64,000 nt of DNA from Rufibacter hautae (lineage in GTDB: Bacteria > Bacteroidota > Bacteroidia > Cytophagales > Hymenobacteraceae), in contig NZ_VKKY01000001.1 in the NCBI RefSeq assembly GCF_008271695.1, positions 1,110,589 to 1,174,588 of the forward strand. The letters run 5' to 3'. This document shows positions 1 to 7,433 of the stretch, piece by piece. Numbering within the stretch: the stretch's first letter is position 1; every line of letters starts with the position of its first letter. Under the pieces are notes generated by a model. It saw only the letters and a list, made by a program, of their open reading frames with translations. It was not told the DNA's origin and did not search any database. The translations under genes and the position numbers were made by a program.

Positions 1-1172
1 GAGAGCCTGGCCGGCTCATCATCATCGTTCTTGGCGTAGAACTCTACCCAGGCCTCGCCGTTGCGGTAATAGTTGATGCGGGCATACCCCTGCGACTTCT
101 CGGCGTAGAGCGCGTCTCCGCCGTTTTTCACGTGCTGGGTCTTGCAACCCGCCCCACTCACAATGTGCGACAGTTTGCCTACTTTGAAATACTGCAGGTT
201 GTGCTCATGCCCCGCCGCGTACACAATGTTGTCATACTTGGAGAACACGGTCATGAGGCCGTTGATGTACGCCTGGTAGCTGGGGTGCGGAATATCCTGG
301 GCAATACCGCCGTACTTCCGCGCCAGTGGATAGATAGACCCGATGACCGGCAGCGGCAACACCCAACCCTTGCGGAGGATGGTGAGCGGGAACAGGTGAT
401 CTGTGAGGGTGAAGTACCCCCCGTGAATCCCGTTGCTGAACATTGGGTGGTGGCCCACCACTACTATGTTTTTGTCTTTGTTTTTCTGGATGATGTCTTC
501 CAACTGCACCAACACGTCTACCTCGCTGGTGACGCCGCAGGGGTTGTCGTCGCCGTAGGGTTTGTCAAAGGGGTGCAGCCACCAGTGTGAATCCAGTGCG
601 ATGAGGACGATCTCTTCTTCAATGAGTACTTCAAAGGGACCAGGGCAGCCGTTGCCCGGCACAAAAAAATCGGTACCTACTACAATGTTGCTGTCTGCGA
701 GGTATTCTTCCACAAAGCGCTCTTCGCGCACCACGGCCTCCCAGCCGTCTGGGGTTCCGCTGCCCCCGCCCCAGTCGTGGTTGCCGGGGATCATGTACTT
801 CTCGCCTTTGTAGCCTTTAAGGATATCCAACTGGGCCTTCATGCGGGCCTCGGCGGTTTTACGGTCATAGGCGTCTGGCGCGGGCAGTCCGTTATGGTAG
901 ATGTTATCGCCCAGGTACACTACGGCACTCTTTTCCCCGGCCCGGTCAATCTGGGACTTCAGGTGCATGAGCGTGGGGTCTGGTTTGTCAGTAAGCGGGG
1001 CGCCGGCGTCTCCAATCAGGAACACGCTGTAGATAATCTCGGAGGTATCCTTGGGCGTCTGTGACTGCCAGTCCAAGACGTTGCGGGCATAATAAGGTTT
1101 AGCCGTGGTACATGCTTGCACGAACCAGAAAATGGCAAAGGGTAAGAAGAGGAGACAGTATTTTTTTTTCAT
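1..1172 (-). CDS. Metallophosphoesterase, probable lipoprotein (3' end outside window)
   Basis: This is a calcineurin-like metallophosphoesterase with an N-terminal lipoprotein signal, and it runs off the left edge of the window. I translated it from the ATG at 1172. It begins with MKKK, a hydrophobic stretch and a Cys (WFVQACT), as expected for a lipidated envelope protein. The metal-binding motifs follow in the family order: IGDAG, YLGDNIY, PGNHDWG, then VGHHPMFSNG and GHEHN near the left edge. Together these five motifs make a complete di-metal site. The substrate cannot be read from the sequence; related Bacteroidota proteins are annotated as phosphatases or phosphodiesterases. The C-terminus is missing, so any domain after the catalytic fold is unseen. 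The gene stands alone in what is visible, divergent from the HD-PycTM gene to its right. Confidence 0.85.
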   Translation of the reverse strand, partial: MKKKYCLLFLPFAIFWFVQACTTAKPYYARNVLDWQSQTPKDTSEIIYSVFLIGDAGAPLTDKPDPTLMHLKSQIDRAGEKSAVVYLGDNIYHNGLPAPDAYDRKTAEARMKAQLDILKGYKGEKYMIPGNHDWGGGSGTPDGWEAVVREERFVEEYLADSNIVVGTDFFVPGNGCPGPFEVLIEEEIVLIALDSHWWLHPFDKPYGDDNPCGVTSEVDVLVQLEDIIQKNKDKNIVVVGHHPMFSNGIHGGYFTLTDHLFPLTILRKGWVLPLPVIGSIYPLARKYGGIAQDIPHPSYQAYINGLMTVFSKYDNIVYAAGHEHNLQYFKVGKLSHIVSGAGCKTQHVKNGGDALYAEKSQGYARINYYRNGEAWVEFYAKNDDDEPARL

Positions 1173-1804
1173 GAACGATAGATGCCAAAGCTTCAATCTG
1201 CGGGCCCAGGCAATAACCGACGGGCCGGGAAGTATCTTAAAGAGGTAAAAGATGGTCTTTATACGGAGCGCGGCCTTCAGAGATTATCAACAACCCTATA
1301 GAATAGCTTCCGGATAATATTTGCCTGTATGACGTACGCAGGGGGGCTAGGGTTAGAAGAAATTTTGCCTGGGCAGATTCTTTTAATTCTTCTATCCTGA
1401 TGAGGATTCTATCATATGCCTGCCCGTTTTAGCACCGTTTTTCAGAAAACAACCCCTAAACCGCTGCCAGAAGACCATGGCTACCTGTAGACAGAACATG
1501 TCCTGATTCGCTAGCTTTCTACTGAAGAGCCACTTACAGGACCTCCGGTTTACAGGGCGGTGCGCCTGGCGTAGCTGCGACCAGCAGATGGCAGCATATT
1601 GTTTCAGGGCTGTTTTATTGAAAATGGCCTTGAAACAGCATCTCCGCAGGCTGCGGCCAGGATCTTCCCCGGGGCGCGAAATGGAATACTGCTAACCTTA
1701 AAGACCGATTTCGCGTTGTACACCTTTGGATTCAACTCTATTGCGGGCAGCCCTTTTGCTGCCTTAGACAAGTGCTACGGGCAATATCGCTCTCACCTAT
1801 CTTT
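1173..1804. other. Intergenic region with two degenerate palindromic repeats
   Basis: I see no convincing gene in these 630 bases between two divergent genes. The region holds two copies of the interspersed hairpin repeat described in the findings, at about 1425-1463 and 1601-1636. The second copy is well preserved: GTTTCAGGGC and TGTTTT on the left are matched by AAAA, GGCC and TGAAAC on the right. An in-frame GTG lies upstream of the next gene, at 1772, but the ATG at 1805 gives a protein that starts directly at the HD domain. Confidence 0.6.
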
Positions 1805-2992
1805 ATGGAAAACGAAGATCTCATCCGGAAAGCTGGCAACTACGTGTTCACGCTTTTCAAAGAGAAACTATCTAAGAAATTGGTTTACCACAACTACAAA
1901 CACACGTTTGAGGTGGTAAAAGAGGCCAGGGAACTGGCCCAGGGGTGCAACTTGCCCCCCGAGGAAATGGAGATCCTTATGCTGGCCGCCTGGTTCCATG
2001 ACACGGGCTACATCAGCACCTATGAGAATCATGAAGAGGAAAGCGTAGAGATTGCCACCGCCTTTCTGGAGAAGGAGAAATACCCTCCAGAGAAGATCTC
2101 GATGGTGAACACCTGCATCATGGCCACCAAACAGGGCAGCACCACGCACCACCTGCTGGAAGACCTTCTGGTAGACGCCGACATTGCCAATATTGGTAAG
2201 GAGACTTTCTTTGCCACCGCTGAGCTCCTGCGCGTGGAGTGGGAGATTTACCAAAACCGTACGTTCTCTGACCTGGAGTGGGCGCAGTTCCAGCTTGACT
2301 TCCTGCTTTCGGTGTCTTTCCGGACCCAGCCGGCCCAGGCCAAGTTCTCCAAACAGCTCAGCAAGAACATACAGGAGCAGCGCGACCACCAGAAGGAACT
2401 GGCCAAGAAGAAAAAGAAAAAGGAGAAGAAAAACCGCGAAGACCTGGCCCAGCCCAAACGGGGTATTGAGACCATGTTCAAGAGCACCTATGACAACCAC
2501 ATCAGTCTGAGTGCCATCGCAGACAACAAGGCCAACATGATGATCAGCCTCAACGCCATCATCATGTCTATCATTATCACGTACCTGGGCACCAAGTCCT
2601 CCATCATCGGGGCTGAGTTCACGCGTAACCCTATCCTTATGATCCCGGTGGGCATCCTGCTGGCTACCACTCTGGCGTCGGTGATCTCAGCCATCATCTC
2701 GGCGCAGCCGGAGGTGACCAGTTTTCGCCTGCGGCCCGATAAGCTCACCAGCCGTCGCATTAACCTGCTGTTTTTCGGGAATTTCACCAAAATCCCGCTG
2801 GAAGATTTCCAGAATGGCATGCATGACATCATGCGCGACAAGAACGCCCTCTACAACAACATGATCACCGATATCTATTACCTGGGAGACGTGCTCAAAA
2901 ACAAGTACCGCCTGCTACGCATCTCCTACACCATTTTCATGATCGGGATTATCTTAACGGTGTTGTCCTTCGTGATTGCCATCTCTAGATAA
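1805..2992 (+). CDS. HD phosphohydrolase fused to Pycsar-type membrane effector (PycTM-like) domain
   Basis: A 395-residue, two-part membrane protein. Residues 1-200 are an HD phosphohydrolase domain with a full metal set: His29/His33 in VYHNYKHT, His65-Asp66 in AWFHDTGY, and an Asp in LLVDADIA (124-126). A very basic linker follows (six consecutive Lys within about 208-222). The C-terminal 160 residues carry three predicted membrane helices: one in the segment beginning MMISLNAI, one in PILMIPVGILLATTLAS and one in YTIFMIGIILTVLSF. They also carry the DNKANMMI motif typical of the PycTM effector domain of cyclic-nucleotide (Pycsar) anti-phage systems. HD-PycTM fusions are known in Bacteroidota, but their role is not established. 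The HD part could hydrolyse a (cyclic) nucleotide that the membrane part senses; that is inference. The ATG at 1805 was preferred over a GTG at 1772. The gene is convergent with a class III cyclase-like gene. Confidence 0.82.
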   Translation: MENEDLIRKAGNYVFTLFKEKLSKKLVYHNYKHTFEVVKEARELAQGCNLPPEEMEILMLAAWFHDTGYISTYENHEEESVEIATAFLEKEKYPPEKISMVNTCIMATKQGSTTHHLLEDLLVDADIANIGKETFFATAELLRVEWEIYQNRTFSDLEWAQFQLDFLLSVSFRTQPAQAKFSKQLSKNIQEQRDHQKELAKKKKKKEKKNREDLAQPKRGIETMFKSTYDNHISLSAIADNKANMMISLNAIIMSIIITYLGTKSSIIGAEFTRNPILMIPVGILLATTLASVISAIISAQPEVTSFRLRPDKLTSRRINLLFFGNFTKIPLEDFQNGMHDIMRDKNALYNNMITDIYYLGDVLKNKYRLLRISYTIFMIGIILTVLSFVIAISR

Positions 2993-3010
2993 AACAATAG
3001 AGTAACATAA

Positions 3011-3056
3011 AGCAGAAGGGGCTGCCGTTGTAGAAACGGCAGCCCCTTCTGCTTTT
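3011..3056. terminator. Bidirectional terminator hairpin
   Basis: A perfect 19-bp stem (3011-3029 with 3035-3053) has a 5-nt loop and is followed by TTTT. It lies between two convergent genes, so it probably ends both transcripts. The stem shares the AGAAGGG(G)CTGCCGTT core with the much longer hairpin at 49364-49423, so this terminator type recurs in the genome. Confidence 0.85.
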
Positions 3057-3068
3057 AACCTTTATATC

Positions 3069-4211
3069 TTATTTCTGGCGGTTCTGGTGCAGTTGCTCAC
3101 AAAGGTGCTTCAACTGCAGCAAAGAGGCCTTCATGAACCCTTTGATCTGCTTGCGCCCGAAGTTGTCATAGAAATAATCGCCCACGGATACCCGGCTGTA
3201 ATGGAATTCCAGGGTGAGTTGCGTTCCGCCCTCCTCTTGGTACAGGTGATAGAAGATGAGGGCATTGGGGAACATCTTAAAGTTGGCCATCTTCTCAATG
3301 ACCTCAATCTTCTCTGGCGTGACGCGGCTCTGCAAGGTCTGCATTTCAATGGAGCCCCCTTTCTCCATCTCGCAGAAGTAGTTGGTACCAATGCGGTTCA
3401 CTTTCTTGGTGTCAAAGCGCGCGCTTTTCACGCGGTGCATCCATTTGGGCTTGAGCCGGTAGTTCTGAATCACCCGCAGCACCAACTCAGCGGGCGCCTT
3501 GATACAATCCTTCAAGGAAAACGTGTTGGGATACTGCTTGTGCGTGTGCTCAGCCTCTGGGTCTGTGACCAGGAGGCGCAGCGGGGTAAGGAAGGCGTAT
3601 TTGTAGCGGATATCCCCTACGTGCTCATAGGTGTTCATGCCGTCTTTGAGCTGAGACCATTCAAAGTTCTGCGCCACCGCCTCGGGGTCCTGGGTGTTGA
3701 GGTAGCCTTCAGTCAGGAGCACGTATTCTGAGCCCTCTATGCTGTTTTTTAACAGGCGGTGAGCCAGGATCACATCGGTGCCCATGAGCTTGATATGGTC
3801 CCGTATTTGGGTCACACTGATGCGCCCGTAATGCACCACTACTTTAAGGGTGAGTTTGTTCTCAGAGAGTTTGGGGCTGGACAGGATATCGTCCCGCTCC
3901 ATGATGCGCAGGTAGTTCTGAAAGTCCAGGAAAATCTGCTTGCACTGGCTCACAATCTGGTCAATGGCCGGGGCCTCTCCTATCTTGTAGAACAGGATGG
4001 CGTCTCCCTGTATCTCGCAGACTTCCATGTTGAGGATGTTGGCCTCAATGATGATCTCCAGCAGATCGGCGATAAGGTTACGGCTGTACTGCACCCCGTT
4101 TTCATGCATGAACCGGGTGAAGCCGCTTATATCAGGGATGAACAGCAAGGCTGGCTGCGTGTCATCCGCATCATGGGGCGCTAAAGAAATATTGGTTACT
4201 GTTGACTCCAT
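3069..4211 (-). CDS. DUF2652-type protein: class III nucleotide cyclase-like domain plus SRPBCC domain
   Basis: A 380-residue cytosolic protein of two parts. The N-terminal part (about 20-200) has the class III nucleotide cyclase pattern: LFIPDISGFT with Asp27, then EIQGDAILFY with Asp70. The 43-residue spacing between these two candidate metal-binding Asp residues is what the family shows. VVVHYG and GTDVILAHRL follow at the places of the usual G-x-V and VNxAxR segments. The transition-state Asn of VNxAxR is Ile148 here, while Arg152 is kept. The C-terminal part (about 215-370) resembles an SRPBCC/polyketide-cyclase-like ligand-binding fold (DUF2652 family). Whether it still makes a cyclic nucleotide is open. 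It faces an HD-PycTM gene across a shared terminator, which raises the idea of a synthase-sensor pair. The start ATG is at 4211. Confidence 0.72.
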   Translation of the reverse strand: MESTVTNISLAPHDADDTQPALLFIPDISGFTRFMHENGVQYSRNLIADLLEIIIEANILNMEVCEIQGDAILFYKIGEAPAIDQIVSQCKQIFLDFQNYLRIMERDDILSSPKLSENKLTLKVVVHYGRISVTQIRDHIKLMGTDVILAHRLLKNSIEGSEYVLLTEGYLNTQDPEAVAQNFEWSQLKDGMNTYEHVGDIRYKYAFLTPLRLLVTDPEAEHTHKQYPNTFSLKDCIKAPAELVLRVIQNYRLKPKWMHRVKSARFDTKKVNRIGTNYFCEMEKGGSIEMQTLQSRVTPEKIEVIEKMANFKMFPNALIFYHLYQEEGGTQLTLEFHYSRVSVGDYFYDNFGRKQIKGFMKASLLQLKHLCEQLHQNRQK

Positions 4212-4638
4212 GGATAAATTCTAAGTCAGAAGCCGTTCAGTTGAAATCTCAACCAGTTCCATCCTCTTGTTGGATTACCTTCCAACGCCACATATACGTG
4301 AATATGGCCTCTTCCTTTGCCTTTCAGGCGCAGATGTTGAAAATTTTCCTCAACTTCTTTTCCCTGCCCTCCTTAATACGGCTTAGAATACAGCCAGAGG
4401 AAGCCATTAGGTTATTACTGCAGTGTCATCCAAGCCTCATGCAAATAACTTGAATAGCGCCCAAATTCACTTTTCCTTTTAAAGAATACTCCACGGATCA
4501 ATTTCCGTTTGGGGGCGAATTAAATTGATAAGCGAGTTCTTTTTGCCTTGTTTACCTCAAAATGGCCCTAAAACAAAAAGGAGTGATGGGCCATCTGCAT
4601 GGTCTCCTTCACTCCTCTAAATTAACCTAAGGTCCTTA
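4212..4638. other. Intergenic region with a terminator for the 66-residue gene
   Basis: No supported gene lies here. At 4578-4617 a hairpin with outer arms AGGAGTGA/TCACTCCT and inner arms CCAT/ATGG is followed, on the minus strand, by a T-rich run. It should end transcription of the small gene at 4639-4839. The rest is unremarkable sequence upstream of the cyclase-like gene. Confidence 0.6.
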
Positions 4639-4839
4639 CTAGGAATTAGCGTCTGCGCTTTTTGGCTTACGGCCTCTTTTTGCGCCTTTAGGCTTGTTCA
4701 AAGAATCTGGAATTTGATTCAAAGCCTCATTCATTTGGCTAAAAATACCTAGCATCAATTGAACATCTTCTACATTTTGGCAATCGCGGATTACCTCCAT
4801 TTGCATCTTGTCAAGCTTGCTTTTAAGTTGATCTCTCAT
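4639..4839 (-). CDS. Small basic-tailed protein of unknown function (66 aa)
   Basis: I do not recognise this protein. It is 66 residues long. The first 45 look helical (MRDQLKSKLDKMQMEVIRDC and onward), and the last 15 are a basic tail containing KRGRKPK, which resembles an AT-hook-like DNA-contacting motif. It is supported as a real gene by its own Bacteroidota promoter (minus-strand TATATTTG at 4872-4879, 32 bases upstream of the ATG) and by a strong hairpin terminator just downstream (4578-4617). A small DNA-binding role is a guess based on the tail alone. Confidence 0.55.
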   Translation of the reverse strand: MRDQLKSKLDKMQMEVIRDCQNVEDVQLMLGIFSQMNEALNQIPDSLNKPKGAKRGRKPKSADANS

Positions 4840-4871
4840 AGTAATTAGGTTGTTATAGAATGAATTCTGTG

Positions 4872-4879
4872 CAAATATA
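4872..4879 (-). promoter_or_regulatory. Promoter -7 element for the 66-aa gene
   Basis: On the minus strand the sequence reads TATATTTG, an exact match to the Bacteroidota -7 consensus TAnnTTTG. It is 32 bases upstream of the ATG at 4839. No clear TTG -33 element was found at the right distance. Confidence 0.5.
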
Positions 4880-5172
4880 TAAATAACGTTGAATCTTCAG
4901 CTTAAAGCTGCCAATTGTTCCCTTTTAATTCCTCTACGAATTACTTTACGCAATTTGTTTCTTATTTAATGAATTACTCTGGCAATTATTGCCTTAATTT
5001 TCATTATTTTCTTTTAAATCAACTTTTAAACTAATTCCTCAAGGCATTTCCTTTGCTCCTAACCCAACTAATTGTTTCTTTGGGGCAGGAGAAGGTAAAG
5101 CAGTAAGAAGTAAAAAATTTTTAGTGCGTTAGATTTAATGGTTCTAAAATTTCCTGGAGATTAATTTTGCTT

Positions 5173-5180
5173 TACTTTTG
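5173..5180 (+). promoter_or_regulatory. Promoter -7 element for tRNA-Arg
   Basis: TACTTTTG matches TAnnTTTG and lies 29 bases before the mature 5' end of the tRNA, a plausible distance for a short tRNA leader. Confidence 0.5.
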
Positions 5181-5209
5181 CAGATAGCAAATGCGGTCCT
5201 GCATTGACT

Positions 5210-5281
5210 GGCCCCGTAGTTCAACGGATAGAATAGAAGTTTCCTAAACTTTAGATCTGGGTTCGATTCCCGGCGAGGCCA
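5210..5281 (+). tRNA. tRNA-Arg (anticodon CCU)
   Basis: A full cloverleaf can be drawn. The acceptor stem is GGCCCCG/CGAGGCC, the D stem GTTC/GAAT, and the anticodon stem GAAGT/ACTTT with loop TTCCTAA. The anticodon is therefore CCU (reads AGG), giving Arg. The T arm is CTGGG-TTCGATT-CCCGG and the discriminator base is A. CCA is not encoded. The acceptor stem has one C-A mismatch (fifth pair). The T arm and acceptor 3' strand are repeated exactly at 40792-40813, which marks this gene as the attachment site of an island whose integrase gene lies at the far end. Confidence 0.93.
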
Positions 5282-5282
5282 C
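5261..5282 (+). repeat. attL: 22-bp island end repeat inside the tRNA-Arg 3' end
   Basis: The 22 bases, from GTTCGATTCC through the acceptor strand GAGGCC and the next two bases AC, recur exactly at 40792-40813. The sequence includes the T loop, half of the T stem and the acceptor 3' strand, the usual core for tyrosine integrases that target tRNA genes. Confidence 0.85.
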
Positions 5283-6002
5283 ACAAACGCCCCTTAAACC
5301 CAATTATAGGGACATTTTACTTTTGTTCGGATACATTTCGGACACCTAGCTCAATTCTGCTATATTTTCTATTCTTAATTTATACCCAATTTCTTCTTCA
5401 TGAATTGCTTGAGTTCTACTTCTCTCAAGTCCTTTGCTTTCTTTTTTGTGCGCTCAAGCAGAAGATCCAAATCTTAAATTTTCCCTCGAGTAAACAATGG
5501 CTTTATCAACTATTGCTTATTCCCCGACCTTTGATTCCTTTTAACCCTGATGGCAATTAGTATAGATCCTAATATCCATAGTATTAACTCCTAATAACCA
5601 TAGTATTAACTCCTAAAGCGATAATACCTAATCGCAACTTCACCATCATATATTTATAAATTTATCAATAACTATGTTGTTATCCTTTCTTCATACTTAA
5701 ATATTTATATTTCACCGACTTATTGCACTCAAAATTGACTGAAGATCATACAGAGATTTGGCCCCTTTCTTCCCCTACTGTACAATTGCACTAAGCCTTT
5801 TCGCTCTTAATCGAGTGCGCGGCGGAAAAGCCCAGATAAGTTAAACTACAGATACTAAAGTAAGCTATAAATAAGCCATAAAATAGACTTGATTAGCCGC
5901 CCTGTTTAAAATTCCAAAAAACAAGGGTTTGTCTCTATGGTCTCTGATAAAGTGAATTACCAGCGTAAGTTTGGAAGTAATGGTAACAAAAGCATCTCTT
6001 TC
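5283..6002. other. AT-rich left end of the island, no gene
   Basis: No supported gene occurs in these 720 bases. They hold the left arm-type site (5326-5345, TTCGGA-N3-TTTCGGACAC) and a 19-nt direct repeat, CCATAGTATTAACTCCTAA, at 5576-5594 and 5598-5616 with a 22-bp period. Base composition is clearly more A+T rich than the flanking chromosome. The repeats may be binding sites for island recombination proteins; that is inference. Confidence 0.55.
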
Positions 6003-6782
6003 CTAGTTGATTTCTTCCATTTTAAGGGTAGGCGCGCTGCCGTATTTCTCCTTGAATATTCCTTTAAGCATTTCCTTAACCACATCTGCTTTGTCCACAG
6101 TGGTGAGGATGCAGTCGTGGATAGTGGCGATGAAGAAACCCTCTTCCCCCAGCTCGGCCACCTTCCGGCACACCCCGTGGATGATGACCTCGCTCTCCTT
6201 CCGCATCAGCAGGACTGGCAGGGTGCTTCGATTTTTCCCCTTCATCCCCTTGACGGCGGCATACACACTCGGGAAGTGTTCGATGAAGGTCCTTCCAGCC
6301 AAGTTATTGAGATCCTCGGCCTTCCAGCAGGAGCAATAGAGGATGCCCCCGAAGATGGTCTTCTTGAAAGCGTCCCGCTCCTCCTCCTCGATCCCGCAGC
6401 GGTCCATAATGAAGCGGTAGAACCCCCTCTCCCCAGTGAGTTTAAGGTAATGGTCTACGTCTACGGGCAGGCCTTCCGGCCATAGGGAAGAGGCTCGCTC
6501 CAGAAGCATCATTCCCAGCAGGAAGGGCTGGCACTCCCCGATGTCGATGCCCACGATCCTCTGGCCAGTGTCCAGCCGCAGGAACCGCCGGAGGTCCCTG
6601 TTCAGGTTGGTGAGGTTGGTGAACAGGCGCCCCGTCTTTCCGTCCACCTTGAACTCCCATGGGACTTCCCCAATGGTGGCCCTGTGTATCTTCTCCAAAC
6701 GGTACAGTTTCGCGGACACGTTGAAGTCTAAAAAAGTGAGAACATAGGGGGAATGGGGAGAGAGAAGGGATGGGGTATGCAT
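6003..6782 (-). CDS. Family-A polymerase-like palm protein, probable replication protein C-terminal part
   Basis: The 259 residues contain, in order, motifs resembling those of family A DNA polymerases and phage RNA polymerases. First comes TGRLFTNLTNLNRDLRRFL, like the segment before motif A; then VGIDIGECQPFLLG (motif A, Asp); then RDAFKKTIFGGILY (motif B, Arg/Lys/Tyr); and near the end ATIHDCIL (motif C, His-Asp). Proteins with this signature occur on plasmids and integrated elements and are presumed to replicate them. The first 18 residues (MHTPSLLSPHSPYVLTFLDF) look low-complexity and unrelated to the rest. The homologous part seems to start at AKLYRLEKIHR, so the gene looks 5'-truncated. 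The gene upstream on the same strand (7434-8003) may be the missing N-terminal half. Confidence 0.6.
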   Translation of the reverse strand: MHTPSLLSPHSPYVLTFLDFNVSAKLYRLEKIHRATIGEVPWEFKVDGKTGRLFTNLTNLNRDLRRFLRLDTGQRIVGIDIGECQPFLLGMMLLERASSLWPEGLPVDVDHYLKLTGERGFYRFIMDRCGIEEEERDAFKKTIFGGILYCSCWKAEDLNNLAGRTFIEHFPSVYAAVKGMKGKNRSTLPVLLMRKESEVIIHGVCRKVAELGEEGFFIATIHDCILTTVDKADVVKEMLKGIFKEKYGSAPTLKMEEIN

Positions 6783-6795
6783 AATAATAAGGAGG

Positions 6796-6860
6796 TAAGG
6801 GAATGGATTGGGAGTTATGTTAGAATAAGGGAATGGATTGGGAGTTATGTTAGAATAAGG
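6796..6860. repeat. 30-bp tandem repeat, two copies plus a partial one
   Basis: The unit GAATGGATTGGGAGTTATGT plus TAGAATAAGG occurs at 6801-6830 and again, identical, at 6831-6860. Five bases of a further copy precede them. It lies just upstream of the polymerase-like gene. Because 30 is divisible by three, the minus frame of that gene stays open across the repeat, up to a stop at 6876-6878. Confidence 0.9.
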
Positions 6861-6993
6861 GTATGAGGTGGGAAATTAAAGAGGATAAAAAATAGCGCGC
6901 CGTGTGGTGCATAAATGAATAACCAATAACCATCCTGTACAAACCGCTACCGCCGTCAATTTTGAGGAAGACATCCCGCCATCAGGGCTTCCC

Positions 6994-7224
6994 CATTTTT
7001 GCATAAGCTACGCCATTACCTTCAATGAGCTATTAATTAGCAAGTTAAACACCTTAACCCCTTCATTTTTGAATGGGGAACCTAGGATATCCCCTTCATT
7101 TTTGACGGGGGCAGCTACAATAGCGTCCCCATTTTTGAAGAATCACCTACAATAACGTTCTCATTTTTGAAGGAAGCGTTCTCATTTTTGAAGGAGTCAG
7201 CTACAATAGCGTTCTCATTTTTGA
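6994..7224. repeat. Iteron-like array, seven CATTTTTG boxes spaced by about 33 bp
   Basis: CATTTTTG occurs at 6994, 7064, 7097, 7130, 7162, 7183 and 7216; the last six extend to CATTTTTGA. The spacings are 70, 33, 33, 32, 21 and 33 bp, so the last five fall close to two or three helical turns. Several units also share the segment AGCTACAATAGCG between boxes. Some units are near-palindromic (CCCCTTCA and TTGA-N-GGGG). The array sits between two replication-like genes, so a replication origin or a regulator-binding array is the likeliest role. A weaker CATTTATGA follows at 7312. Confidence 0.75.
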
Positions 7225-7433
7225 CCGGCAGGCAGTCAGCTCTGATCGGGTTTGGCTAAGGAAAGCCTTCCATCTTTGGAACGAAGGCAGTTACTTCTGG
7301 CCGGCAGGTGTCATTTATGACCGAGAAGCCCTATGAGTGCAGTGGTGACGAGGTTGGATAGAGCCGGATTCTTTTGACGAGGTAAGGAGAACATCACAGG
7401 GGTGCAACTGAACCCGCGGCCGAAATCGATCCG

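Noticed and set aside
6796-7224. Possible CRISPR array from the repeats in the left arm
   Set aside because: The units are a two-copy minisatellite and short degenerate boxes with no unique spacers of constant length, and no cas gene is near.
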